Of a stretch of DNA of 64,000 bases, positions 21,255 through 29,675 are shown piece after piece. The position numbers were made by a program, and so were the translations under genes. The notes beneath the pieces were generated by a model, which was given only the letters and a program-made list of their open reading frames with translations, was not told the origin of the DNA and searched no databases. Origin of the DNA: Chakrabartyella piscis (GTDB lineage: Bacteria > Bacillota > Clostridia > Lachnospirales > Anaerotignaceae); NCBI GenBank assembly GCA_030067835.1, contig CP092441.1, positions 1,798,001-1,862,000 on the forward strand. Direction: 5' to 3'. Numbering within the stretch: the stretch's first letter is position 1; every line of letters begins with the position of its first letter.

Positions 21255-21283
21255 AGTATACACTAAAAGCCCAGAAAAATCAA
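21255..21283 (-). promoter_or_regulatory. Transposase promoter
   Basis: On the minus strand: -35 TTGATT (21283-21278), 17-nt spacer, -10 TATACT (21260-21255). A palindrome TTAGTG...CACTAA (21231-21250) overlaps the expected start site and could be an operator. Confidence 0.65.
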
Positions 21284-21446
21284 TAGATTTGCCGATTTTA
21301 CTGGACTTTATTGGGTTTTGTTTTTATTTAGTGTCAAAATTTCAGGAAGTTGAGATTATTGATTTTTGCGCCAATCATCATATTTTGAGTTTTGATGAGG
21401 AAGTAGTGAATTCAAAAAAACTATTATCAACTAAGGAGATGAGTTT

Positions 21447-23468
21447 ATGAGCGCTTTTACACTAGATATTGCAGGTCAATTGAACAGCATTAAACTCAGC
21501 GAGTCTAAAGCTCTTTGGCCTCTTTTTGAAACGATTGTAAATTCAATCCAATCTATCGAAGATTCTCCGAATAAAAGTTGTGGGCAAATCACTATTTTTG
21601 CACAAAGAAGTGATTCCACATACCAAACTTCTTTACCAAATCAAATAGAACATATTGAGTCTTTTATAGTTACAGACAATGGCTGTGGCTTTAATTCTGA
21701 AAATTATAAATCATTTAACACAGCATATTCTACATTTAAAATCAAAAAAGGTTGTAAAGGGATAGGACGTTTTTTATGGTTAAAAGCTTTTGCGGCTGTG
21801 AATGTCCACAGTATTTATTCTGAAAATAATTGTTTATTTGAAAGAACTTTTGATTTTGGTACACAAGGAATAGATTTTGACAGTAATACTCTTATATCCG
21901 GGGAAGAAATTGAATGCAAAACTAAAATTACATTAAAAAATATGTTGTTACCATATAAAGATAAAATCCCTGTTGAATTAGATGTTATCGCAAAGAAAAT
22001 TATAGAACACTGTTTACTATTCTTTATATCTGATATGTGCCCTAAAATTATACTGACTGATGGAATAGATACAATTAACCTCAATCAGTATTTCAACACA
22101 ACAATTAAAGATACGCTAATTCAGGATCGATTCGAAATATCTGATCATAGTTTTACAATTTACCATTTGAAACTACCAGAGGGCGCAACTAAGCACGAAT
22201 TGCATTTGTGTGCTGATATGCATGAAGTTAATTCTGTTGATTTGAAATCGCATATTCCAGATTTAAACAAGAAAATTATTTCAACAGATGATCCGGTAGG
22301 TTTTTATTATGTCGGATATTTGACAGGTGAATACTTAGATTCTATTGCTGATGCTTCTAGAACAAACTTCAACTACGACGAAAAGAACGGTCAGATTTCA
22401 ATTAGTGGAACTGGGCAAGATAGCCTAGTTTCTGTTTCTATTAACTTTATAACTGCATATTTATCGGACTATATAGCAGATATTAAAAAGAAAACTAAAA
22501 AGCAAGTTGATAACTTCGTAGCTAATGAAAATCCGACCTATCGATACTTATTAAAACAATATCCGGAAGTATATGATTATATACCATCTGGATTATCAAA
22601 TGATAAATTAGAGTTGGAACTGCATAAACAAGTTCAAAAATGGGAAAGAGAATTGAAAGTCAAAGGTCAAGAACTGGAAGAAGCTAATAGAAAAGTAGAT
22701 TCTCTTACCCCAGATGCATACCAACAATTATTTGACACTTATTGGGCTGGAGTCACCGAACTGAGTAAAACTTGTTTGGCAGAGTATGTTACTAGAAGAA
22801 AATCTATTCTTCATTTATTGGAAGATACGCTCACGGTTCAAGATAATGGGAAATTTAAAAAAGAAGATGCTATCCATTCAATTATTTGCCCTATGCGTCA
22901 TACTTCAGATGATGTAGCGTTTAAGGAAATGAACCTATGGATAATTGATGAAAGACTTGCATATCATCAATTCCTCGCTTCAGACAAAACAATCAAATCA
23001 TTGCCTGATATTGATAGCAATAGTACTAAAGAAGTTGATATAGCTGTTTTTGACCGAGCTTTTGCATTTTCTGGTGATGATGCCCCTTTAAACACAATTA
23101 CAATAATAGAGTTCAAAAAGCCAGATAATCAAAAAGACAATCCTTTAAATCAAATGGGAAAATATATTGATGAGATCGTATCTGGCCAGAAAAAACGTGC
23201 TAATGGACTGTCTTTTGGTGCCAGTGGGAAAACGCAATTCAGATGTTTTGCGATATGTGATATGTCTCCTAAAATGGAGAGCAACTGTAAAAATGCAGGA
23301 TTAAGCCTTATGCCAGATGGCATGGGATATTGTGGATATCATCCGCAAAGAAATGCCTATTATGAAGTGATATCCTATCCTAAGCTACTAGCTGATGCTA
23401 AAAAAAGAAACCAAATATTATTTGATAAATTATTTGCACCGAATCCTAATGAAATAATTAATAAATAA
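21447..23468 (+). CDS. GHKL (MutL/MORC-like) ATPase fused to a PD-(D/E)XK nuclease
   Basis: The 673-aa protein is the first effector of the restriction system. Its N-terminal GHKL ATPase has N-box ETIVNS (28-33), DNGCGF (77-82) and the lid GCKGIGR (102-108). A coiled coil lies at about 395-420. The C-terminal nuclease-like core has VDIAVFD (about 530) followed by IIEFKKP (about 553-558), i.e. D-x(n)-E-x-K. MutL/MORC-like ATPases fused to or neighbouring restriction nucleases are known in bacteria, and the hinge ATPase may act as a clamp on DNA. The gene was translationally coupled to the controller (ATGA) and now follows the end of an IS. AAGGAG precedes the start. Confidence 0.82.
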   Translation: MSAFTLDIAGQLNSIKLSESKALWPLFETIVNSIQSIEDSPNKSCGQITIFAQRSDSTYQTSLPNQIEHIESFIVTDNGCGFNSENYKSFNTAYSTFKIKKGCKGIGRFLWLKAFAAVNVHSIYSENNCLFERTFDFGTQGIDFDSNTLISGEEIECKTKITLKNMLLPYKDKIPVELDVIAKKIIEHCLLFFISDMCPKIILTDGIDTINLNQYFNTTIKDTLIQDRFEISDHSFTIYHLKLPEGATKHELHLCADMHEVNSVDLKSHIPDLNKKIISTDDPVGFYYVGYLTGEYLDSIADASRTNFNYDEKNGQISISGTGQDSLVSVSINFITAYLSDYIADIKKKTKKQVDNFVANENPTYRYLLKQYPEVYDYIPSGLSNDKLELELHKQVQKWERELKVKGQELEEANRKVDSLTPDAYQQLFDTYWAGVTELSKTCLAEYVTRRKSILHLLEDTLTVQDNGKFKKEDAIHSIICPMRHTSDDVAFKEMNLWIIDERLAYHQFLASDKTIKSLPDIDSNSTKEVDIAVFDRAFAFSGDDAPLNTITIIEFKKPDNQKDNPLNQMGKYIDEIVSGQKKRANGLSFGASGKTQFRCFAICDMSPKMESNCKNAGLSLMPDGMGYCGYHPQRNAYYEVISYPKLLADAKKRNQILFDKLFAPNPNEIINK

Positions 23469-23494
23469 TCCAACCTAAGCAAGGAGAATTAACT

Positions 23495-24688
23495 ATGCTA
23501 TCAATGTCAGATAAAAATCTAGAAAGTGTACTTGATATATTTTCGAGCAGAGGGTTAGATGTATCTTTCCTTGTTCCGACAATTACGGGATACAAAAAAT
23601 CTATAATGGATGCTATTGCGCCGCTGAGAAATTTTCTCGAAATCAAAGGTATTCATAATTTTTTTGAACAAGAACAAGGTCCAGAGCATAAAGTTATGTG
23701 TCCGACTTTCTTAGTATCTTCAGAACAGAAAATAGAAACTCATACTTCATTATATCGACCACTCACCAAGCAAGGCGATCCAAGAATTTGGGTTAATGGT
23801 ATCAAGAAATATTGTAAACCTAACAACTTGCTTGCTTTCGTGGCATCAGAAGGAAAACTTTATGTATTTAACCTTTCTGATGAAGATGTGATCCGTTCTA
23901 TTGAAAATAAAATGTTTGTGGCAGACGTGTTAAATTCATTAGCCGAAGAAGATAGCAAGATTGCAAATGAACTGTTAGGAAAATTAAAAATTATCCATCA
24001 GCTTGGCTTCGTTGAATCGGTTACACATGGGGACACAGGTGTAGGTATGACGTGCGAAAGCTTGTTAGGAATAGAACCAAATGCATCTAAGCAGCCAGAT
24101 TATAAGGGTATCGAAATAAAATGCTCCCGAAAGAAACAAGGTCAACCTAATAGAGTTAATTTATATACTCAAGTACCTGATTGGAAAAATAGTAATGGTA
24201 TGACTGCCCATACACTGATTACTAAATATGGATACTGGAGTGAAGATAGAGGATCTCGTCGTTTTAACCTTTATTGTACTGTAGAGGCGAATCGCCCAAA
24301 TCCACAAGGTTTATTCTTCAGGGTAGATGTAGAAAAAGACTTACTGATTAACTACTGTAGAAAAGATGGAGTTGATGAATACGTAGCCCAATGGAGCTTG
24401 AAATTACTGAGAGATAGACTCCTAGAAAAACATAAGGAAACTTTTTGGGTGAAGGCAACTTCGAAAATTGAAGATGATAAAGAGTTTTTCAGATACGACT
24501 CTGTTGTGCATACTAAAAAACCAACAGCGTCAATACTTGGACATTTATTTGATTCTGGCATCATAACTATGGATTACACGATGCATATTAAAGATAATGG
24601 AAAAGTAAGAGATCATGGTTATATTTTTAAAATCAAACCCAAGCACATAAATATGCTATTCCCTGAACCAGCAGAATACATTCTATAA
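23495..24688 (+). CDS. MvaI/BcnI-like (MutH-fold) restriction endonuclease
   Basis: The 397-aa protein carries the family signature GDTGVGMTCESLLGI (about 179-193) followed by PDYKGIEIKCSR (201-212). Asp202, Glu207 and Lys209 fit the D-x(n)-E-x-K active site of MutH, MvaI and BcnI. Known family members cut CCNGG-type sites. The N-terminal 120 residues may be an extra DNA-recognition part. It is 26 nt behind the ATPase gene, with AAGGAG before the ATG. The pairing of MutL-like and MutH-like parts in one operon is notable. Confidence 0.8.
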   Translation: MLSMSDKNLESVLDIFSSRGLDVSFLVPTITGYKKSIMDAIAPLRNFLEIKGIHNFFEQEQGPEHKVMCPTFLVSSEQKIETHTSLYRPLTKQGDPRIWVNGIKKYCKPNNLLAFVASEGKLYVFNLSDEDVIRSIENKMFVADVLNSLAEEDSKIANELLGKLKIIHQLGFVESVTHGDTGVGMTCESLLGIEPNASKQPDYKGIEIKCSRKKQGQPNRVNLYTQVPDWKNSNGMTAHTLITKYGYWSEDRGSRRFNLYCTVEANRPNPQGLFFRVDVEKDLLINYCRKDGVDEYVAQWSLKLLRDRLLEKHKETFWVKATSKIEDDKEFFRYDSVVHTKKPTASILGHLFDSGIITMDYTMHIKDNGKVRDHGYIFKIKPKHINMLFPEPAEYIL

Positions 24689-24690
24689 AG

Positions 24691-24726
24691 GTAATACCCA
24701 CCACCTGCTTCGATGGTGGGTATTAC
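24691..24726. terminator. Bidirectional terminator between nuclease and methyltransferase
   Basis: GTAATACCCACCA (24691-24703) pairs perfectly with TGGTGGGTATTAC (24714-24726), placed between the convergent stops. No long T run is present on either side. Confidence 0.7.
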
Positions 24727-26048
24727 TATCCTAACAAGGCTTTTTTTATTTCAAGAGCGATAGCTTTTGCCAATAAAGGTGGTACCGCATTACCTACTTG
24801 TGTATATTGTGGGACTTCTAACTTCCTTCTTGGTCCGCCGGTGGTACGCTTGCTTAAAAATTCGAAACTGTCATCAAAAGACTGCAATCTTGCCATTTCT
24901 CGAACGGAGAATGTGCGATCTTCAAAGGGAGAAATATAGTCATCTGGCAATGTCACAACTGTTAAAGATGGGCTGTTTTTGCAAAGACGTGTTCGTATTG
25001 TTTTTTTTGTAAGTAAAGCATCTAACATATCATTATCTATATCATTGTTTTTGAATTTACGTATAATCTCATCTTTTTCCAGACTTAATTTTTCAGAACA
25101 ATGCTTTACTATATGGGGCTTATTAGATAGATCTATCCCTTCTTCTAAAATTCGCTTTCTTACATTTGAACCATCTTCTCCTTCTTTGAATAGAGAGAAT
25201 CGTTCTATTATCAAATGTTGATGATTTGATAATTCAGTATTATATTGAAAACCACTGTGTTCAATAGGATATCCAGACAAAGTAGGAGTTCTTCCTTTTC
25301 TTGATTCAAGTTGATACTTTGTTAATTTCTTTGGTCGATTTTCAACAGGTAAGATTAAATCGCTTATCGCATCAGCAACGGTTAATGCGCTATTACTATC
25401 GTGAGTCGGCGTTGGATACTTAGGCATTTTTTCGTCTTTTAAATATGCGATAAAAATCGCTCTTTTTCTTTTTTGTGGCACACCGAAATTAGAAGCATCT
25501 AAAATTTGTGGGGTTAATACATTATATCCAATTAGATCGAATTCATTTAACAATATTTCAGGTGCAGTCATACCATTTTTATATTGATTTCCCGTTGTTC
25601 CTACGAAATCATAAAATTTGGTGTCATTAAAACCTTGAACATTTTCCATTACAACATATCTAGGCTTGATTTCGTTTATAATTCTTAAATATTCTTTGAA
25701 AAGTAAATTTCTAGGATCATCAACTCTGCGCTTACCAGCTCGACTAAAACCTTGACATGGAGGACCACCAAAAATAGCATCTATTTTTTCAGGCGGTTTG
25801 TTATTCTCATCAAAAAATGTTAGATTGTTGATTTTTTCAAAAACAAATTCACTATCTAATTTAGAAATATCTCCACAATGGAAATGTGTGTTTACATCTT
25901 GAACAAAACCTAATTGTTCATGCCTATTCATATAAGTCTTTTGCACATCTGGGCTCAAATCATTGGAAAATAAAATATGAAAACCTGCTTGCAGTAAACC
26001 TTCGCTCATGCCTCCTGCACCACAGAAAAAATCTAAAGCATATAACAT
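24726..26048 (-). CDS. DNA (cytosine-5) methyltransferase
   Basis: The 440-aa enzyme has m5C motifs in order: I (LDFFCGAGGMSEG), IV with catalytic Cys98 (GGPPCQGFSRAGKRR), VI (VMENVQGF), VIII (PQKRKRAIFIA), a target-recognition region at about 230-370, IX (REMARLQSF) and X (YTQVGNAVPPLLAKAI). It is convergent to the two nuclease genes and protects the host's own sites. The ATG at 26048 follows a GGAGGTGC site. The gene is intact and has its own promoter, so methylation can continue even if restriction is off. Confidence 0.93.
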   Translation of the reverse strand: MLYALDFFCGAGGMSEGLLQAGFHILFSNDLSPDVQKTYMNRHEQLGFVQDVNTHFHCGDISKLDSEFVFEKINNLTFFDENNKPPEKIDAIFGGPPCQGFSRAGKRRVDDPRNLLFKEYLRIINEIKPRYVVMENVQGFNDTKFYDFVGTTGNQYKNGMTAPEILLNEFDLIGYNVLTPQILDASNFGVPQKRKRAIFIAYLKDEKMPKYPTPTHDSNSALTVADAISDLILPVENRPKKLTKYQLESRKGRTPTLSGYPIEHSGFQYNTELSNHQHLIIERFSLFKEGEDGSNVRKRILEEGIDLSNKPHIVKHCSEKLSLEKDEIIRKFKNNDIDNDMLDALLTKKTIRTRLCKNSPSLTVVTLPDDYISPFEDRTFSVREMARLQSFDDSFEFLSKRTTGGPRRKLEVPQYTQVGNAVPPLLAKAIALEIKKALLG

Positions 26049-26078
26049 AATGCACCTCCTGCTCCTACTAATAATATT

Positions 26079-26109
26079 ATTATAACATATTCATTCGTAA
26101 AAGTCCAGG
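26079..26109 (-). promoter_or_regulatory. Methyltransferase promoter with a CCWGG site on the -35
   Basis: On the minus strand: -35 TGGACT (26107-26102), 17-nt spacer, -10 TATAAT (26084-26079). CCAGG/CCTGG at 26105-26109 overlaps the -35. If the system recognises CCWGG, self-methylation could feed back on its own promoter; that is a hypothesis. Confidence 0.6.
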
Positions 26110-26217
26110 GTTATTTTATTTGTTCATTTATTTAGTTGTTTAAGTATAATCTGTTCAGATTTTAACATAACAAAATGGTTCATATGCCATATAGCTATTC
26201 CACCCCTCTTGTGGTAT

Positions 26218-26251
26218 TGTGTTCCTTAACAAAAACCAAAGGAGGAACACA
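26218..26251 (+). promoter_or_regulatory. Hairpin covering a ribosome binding site
   Basis: TGTGTTCC (26218-26225) pairs perfectly with GGAACACA (26244-26251). The AAGGAGG ribosome site (26239-26245) is partly in the 3' arm, so translation of the next gene may depend on opening this stem. Confidence 0.5.
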
Positions 26252-26253
26252 AA

Positions 26254-26511
26254 ATGGCAAACTATACAATCGAACAGTTCGTGGGCAGCGACAAATACAA
26301 TATCCATGGCGAAGTATTCAAAGACTTCTGGCTCAACTATCAGCACTGCGATCCATCAGATGAGACCCACATCATTTTAATGCTGACCGTCAAGCACACA
26401 GTCTTGCAAACTTTAAACTTAATCAAAAACAGGGATACCATTTCAGAAGTCGAATCTGAGTTGGTATCCCTGTTGTCATGTCTGGAGGATCACAATGGAA
26501 ACACTAAATAA
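26254..26511 (+). CDS. Small protein of unknown function, transposon-borne
   Basis: The 85-aa acidic soluble protein begins MANYTIEQFVGSDKYNIHGEVFKDFW. It is the first of three overlapping small genes, and the next begins inside its last codons. No known domain was recognised. Its ribosome site AAGGAGG lies in a hairpin. Confidence 0.6.
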   Translation: MANYTIEQFVGSDKYNIHGEVFKDFWLNYQHCDPSDETHIILMLTVKHTVLQTLNLIKNRDTISEVESELVSLLSCLEDHNGNTK

Positions 26512-26812
26512 ATTATTCAAGGATTTTTATAAGCCAAGTCCTCAAGTGGATTTGAACGCAGAAATTGAAGAAAATCATAAAGAGTTAATCCAAACCCTTT
26601 CAAAAGCGGACAGAAGAAAAGTTTTGAAAATCATCGACAACCTGATGATGATTACCACACTACAAACCGAAGAAAGTTTTATCTGTGGCTTGCGTTTAGG
26701 TCTTGGTATCACAACTGAATTAAAACATTACAACCAAGGTGGCTACGTTTCAGAATCAACTGAAGTGCAGCCACCTTTTGCTATGGAGGTACAAACAGAT
26801 GAATATCATTGA
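26495..26812 (+). CDS. Small helical protein, DUF6809-like
   Basis: The 105-aa helical protein has a C-terminal block TEESFICGLRLGLGITTEL resembling the FxxGFRLGxxLxxEL ending of DUF6809 proteins common in Firmicutes mobile elements. It starts after GGAGGA and overlaps the previous gene by 17 nt and the next by 14 nt. Function is unknown. Confidence 0.6.
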   Translation: METLNKLFKDFYKPSPQVDLNAEIEENHKELIQTLSKADRRKVLKIIDNLMMITTLQTEESFICGLRLGLGITTELKHYNQGGYVSESTEVQPPFAMEVQTDEYH

Positions 26813-27092
26813 AGAACTATACTTCGGAAACATTGATCCCAATGGTCACTGCTGCGATGGTAATAAAAATTATCATTCAGCTATGGAAACTGTTGCCGAA
26901 CTGGAAGAAATCCTTATGAAAAACTTAGATGGAGAACTGAAAAACCTATTCATCAAATACGAAACCGCATATGGCACCCTACTTGGCGAAAGCTCGGTAT
27001 CCCACTTTACTATGGGGTTCAAATTAGGCGCAAGACTTGGCATTGAGTTGTGTTCTGACGATATAAAAAACTGCTTGAAAGATGACATCTAA
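26799..27092 (+). CDS. DUF6809-family protein
   Basis: The 97-aa protein begins MNIIEELYFGNIDPNGHC and ends SHFTMGFKLGARLGIEL, the recurrent frame of DUF6809 proteins. The start ATG at 26799 follows GGAGG, and the longer upstream reading lacks a site. It is the third gene of the overlapping trio. Function is unknown. Confidence 0.72.
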   Translation: MNIIEELYFGNIDPNGHCCDGNKNYHSAMETVAELEEILMKNLDGELKNLFIKYETAYGTLLGESSVSHFTMGFKLGARLGIELCSDDIKNCLKDDI

Positions 27093-27108
27093 CATCCAAC
27101 AAATATTG

Positions 27109-27138
27109 AAAGCTCGTGAGAATTAATCCACGAGCTTT
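27109..27138. terminator. Bidirectional terminator
   Basis: AAAGCTCGTG (27109-27118) pairs with CACGAGCTTT (27129-27138), with T-rich flanks on both strands, between convergent genes. Confidence 0.85.
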
Positions 27139-27141
27139 TTG

Positions 27142-28326
27142 CTATATCCTATCCATCAAAGCCTTATATTTCACATCAGAAATCTCACCGCCATTAACTT
27201 TTTCCTTCAGCTCCTGTGCCAGTGAAACTTTCTCGTTCCACTCATCAATGGAGATAGTGCCACGATTTTTTCTGGTCTTTAATCGGTTGTAAACTTTGGC
27301 ATATTCTTTCTGAATCATAGAGCTACCATTCTTCTCTTTTTCTTTTTTATGAGCGCCAACCTTTCGGCAAGTTTTAGTTTTCTCATCTGGTGCAATGCGT
27401 TTGCAATAAACCGTATCATATCCACCCACAGCAAGAAAATATTTACCACAGTTGTGACACTTGCGTGGCACGTTACCTGCCGTCATTGCTTTCATTAAAT
27501 CAGTATATAGAAAACTTTCCAATGTACCAAAGGTAATTACTTCTGCTAAAAATACCTCTTTTGTTTTTGGGTGTTGTTTGGGTGCGAAAGATAATGAAAA
27601 TGGAAAAGTCAACTGGTGCAAATCAAGCTCTGTGGTATCCTCATCTTCTTGGTCTGCAATATCATATCCATTTACAATGTCACGTTTGTATTTTCCATAA
27701 GCTCGCACATAACTTTCTGGCTTTCGTGAGGGCAAATTCTCAAAATAGTTCTCTAGCATAAAATCTGTTTTTTGAATAAAATTCTTAATGCTCGGCACAA
27801 GATTATCTAAGTTATAAAGCCACAAATTTAGCATCTGGTTTCGTGCAGTGCCAGCGGTCATCATATCATCGACCTCGTCTGGATGCTCACGCATATAGCT
27901 GATTAAATAATTGACTTTGTTGTCGTGTTCACACACCAAACGATACACAGGCAGTTTGGCAATCAGCAACCACAGCGATAGCAATGCTTCGTTGGCTAAG
28001 GCAGCAGAGGTCACATCTCTGGTAGATAGGAAAATATTGAATTCGTACTTAAAAGTTTCTGTTTTTCTTGAAATTTCACGCAAAATGCTTTTGTCCATCT
28101 CCAAAACATAATTCGCAAAGTATCCTAAAGGGTAGATTTTACCGCTTAGGATACTTTCTTTTTTTGTAAACGACACATCAAACCTGTCTAAAAAATCATG
28201 GTTCATTAAAAACATAAGCGCCTCCGTATCCGATAGAGTTTTGAAAGCATACCTACCTTTTGCCCAAACTCTTGCAGGAAAATTTATATCTGTTATGATT
28301 GTATCAGAGATGGAAATATAAGTCAA
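27142..28326 (-). CDS. DUF6076-like protein with C-terminal zinc-ribbon-like motif
   Basis: The 394-aa protein has a long helical body and a C-terminal Cys cluster, RKCHNCGKYFLAVGGYDTVYCKR then KTCRKVGAHKKEKEK, similar to CGNR/zinc-ribbon nucleic-acid-binding tails. Such proteins recur in Clostridia mobile elements, and the DUF number is from memory. It is transcribed divergently from the RepA-like gene with only about 27 nt between starts, so the two may share control. Function is unknown. Confidence 0.6.
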   Translation of the reverse strand: MTYISISDTIITDINFPARVWAKGRYAFKTLSDTEALMFLMNHDFLDRFDVSFTKKESILSGKIYPLGYFANYVLEMDKSILREISRKTETFKYEFNIFLSTRDVTSAALANEALLSLWLLIAKLPVYRLVCEHDNKVNYLISYMREHPDEVDDMMTAGTARNQMLNLWLYNLDNLVPSIKNFIQKTDFMLENYFENLPSRKPESYVRAYGKYKRDIVNGYDIADQEDEDTTELDLHQLTFPFSLSFAPKQHPKTKEVFLAEVITFGTLESFLYTDLMKAMTAGNVPRKCHNCGKYFLAVGGYDTVYCKRIAPDEKTKTCRKVGAHKKEKEKNGSSMIQKEYAKVYNRLKTRKNRGTISIDEWNEKVSLAQELKEKVNGGEISDVKYKALMDRI

Positions 28327-28353
28327 TCAGATACTGAAAGAAAGGGAATCAAA

Positions 28354-29403
28354 ATGAAAGAAAAACTAAAAACAATAGACGCTGAAACTTTAATGCACAC
28401 ACCGATGCCACCGCTGAAATTTATTGTAGATGGACTACTCTCCAGTGGTCTTCATATTCTTGCAGGCTCACCTAAAATAGGAAAATCGTGGTTGGCTCTA
28501 TGGCTTGCGCTACAAGTGTCCAAAGGAGAAAAACTGTGGGAATTCACCACCACTAAATCAGACGTATTGTATCTGTGCCTCGAAGATAGCTTTGCAAGAA
28601 TTCAAGACAGGCTATTTAAAATTACAGATGATGCACCACCAACATTACAGTTTGCAATTATGAGTGGTCGCATTGGTGATGGACTTGAAAAACAGGTGGA
28701 AGATTACATTGCCGAACATCAAAACACTGGACTAATTATCATTGACACACTGCAAAAAGTTCGTGACAAAAGCAATCCCAATGCAAATGTCTACGAACGT
28801 GATTATGATGATATTGATGTTCTGAAAAACATTGCCGACAAGCACAAAATTGCTATTCTGCTTATTCATCATTTGCGAAAAACCCACGATAACGATCCTG
28901 TCAATATGATTAGTGGTTCAAGTGGAATTAGCGGAAGTGCCGATACGAATTTCATTTTGCAGAAAGAGAAAAGAACAAATAATGCAGCCAAACTAATTTG
29001 CGTTGGTCGAGATATTGAACAACGAGAAATCTATTTGGAATGGAGCAAAGAAACTTTTTTGTGGGAAACAATTTCAGCAATAGAGGTTGAAAAAATTACA
29101 ACCCCTAATGAAATTTCTATTCTCTGTGATTTTATAAAATCTGAAACTTCATTTACTGGTACAGCAACTGAACTAATCGAAAAATTAAATGGTGACTATT
29201 CTCCATCAACACTGAAAAAGAAAATCATTAAACACATTTCTGAACTTAGTAAAAATGGCATTAGCTACATCGACAAACGAACTTACGAAAGGCGAGAATT
29301 TACACTCACTTATGACATGATGACGGATATGACACTTGAAACAGATGTGGGTGGGGGTGATAATTTGCCGTCTGAGGTGTCAGCAGTGTCTGGGAACGTG
29401 TGA
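28354..29403 (+). CDS. RepA-like AAA ATPase (helicase RepA family)
   Basis: The 349-aa RecA-fold ATPase has Walker A GSPKIGKS (38-45) and Walker B LIIIDTLQKVR (about 130). A sensor-like SGSSGISGSADTNFIL follows, then a C-terminal winged region. In mobilizable elements such proteins act as a replicative helicase loader or hexameric helicase for the excised circle. The ATG follows AAAGGGAA. It is the first gene of the rightward replication/mobilisation block. Confidence 0.82.
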   Translation: MKEKLKTIDAETLMHTPMPPLKFIVDGLLSSGLHILAGSPKIGKSWLALWLALQVSKGEKLWEFTTTKSDVLYLCLEDSFARIQDRLFKITDDAPPTLQFAIMSGRIGDGLEKQVEDYIAEHQNTGLIIIDTLQKVRDKSNPNANVYERDYDDIDVLKNIADKHKIAILLIHHLRKTHDNDPVNMISGSSGISGSADTNFILQKEKRTNNAAKLICVGRDIEQREIYLEWSKETFLWETISAIEVEKITTPNEISILCDFIKSETSFTGTATELIEKLNGDYSPSTLKKKIIKHISELSKNGISYIDKRTYERREFTLTYDMMTDMTLETDVGGGDNLPSEVSAVSGNV

Positions 29404-29675
29404 GCCGATTGTTGCCCTTGTGTGCGGCTTTAATGTTAGAGGTGGCATAGTAACACCTAAACAGAAAAATACCGCCTGTTTCCACGAACTACCGAAACGG
29501 TAGCTCACCTCATATTTTCTGTAATAAAACTATGCAAAGTATAGACATTTGCAGAGGTGTAGACGTGAAATACCCAACCTCGGTTGGGGCGAGCAGAGCG
29601 CCTGTGTAGTCGCAAAATCCTACTGAATGGGCAGAAGCCCAAACCCACTTTTGAACACCATAAGGAGTGATGTGA
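29404..29675 (+). other. Candidate origin of transfer (oriT) region
   Basis: The 272-bp non-coding stretch precedes mobC-mobA. It holds two perfect hairpins: CTACCG-AAA-CGGTAG (29489-29503) and CCCAACC-TC-GGTTGGG (29573-29588), followed by TAGTCGCAAAATCCTAC. Hairpins just upstream of mob genes are typical of oriT. The nick site cannot be placed by eye. Confidence 0.5.

Larger units (their letters stand above)
19221..21355 (-). mobile_element. IS1634-like insertion sequence with accessory gene
   Basis: The 2135-bp element has inverted ends TCTCAACTTCCTGAAATTT (19221-19239) and its complement (21337-21355), and 5-bp target duplications TTATT (19216-19220, 21356-21360). It carries a DDE transposase and a small coiled-coil protein. 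A bidirectional terminator hairpin lies near its left end. It appears intact. Confidence 0.92.
19068..21450 (+). pseudogene. XRE-type controller gene of the restriction-modification system, split by an IS1634-like element
   Basis: The 5' part (19068-19220, 51 codons, start ATG after GAGGTG) encodes an XRE helix-turn-helix: KKVKTARVSLGISQEELAKR, then FATINRWENGKTTPN. The IS1634-like element then interrupts it. After removal of the element and one TTATT copy, the frame continues at 21361 without a stop for 29 codons (DFCANHHILSFDEE ...) to TGA at 21448-21450. The intact protein was 80 aa, and its stop overlaps the ATG of the next gene as ATGA. The residual reading frame ends at 19259 after 12 IS-derived residues (63 aa). 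The context suggests a C-protein-like regulator. Confidence 0.88.
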
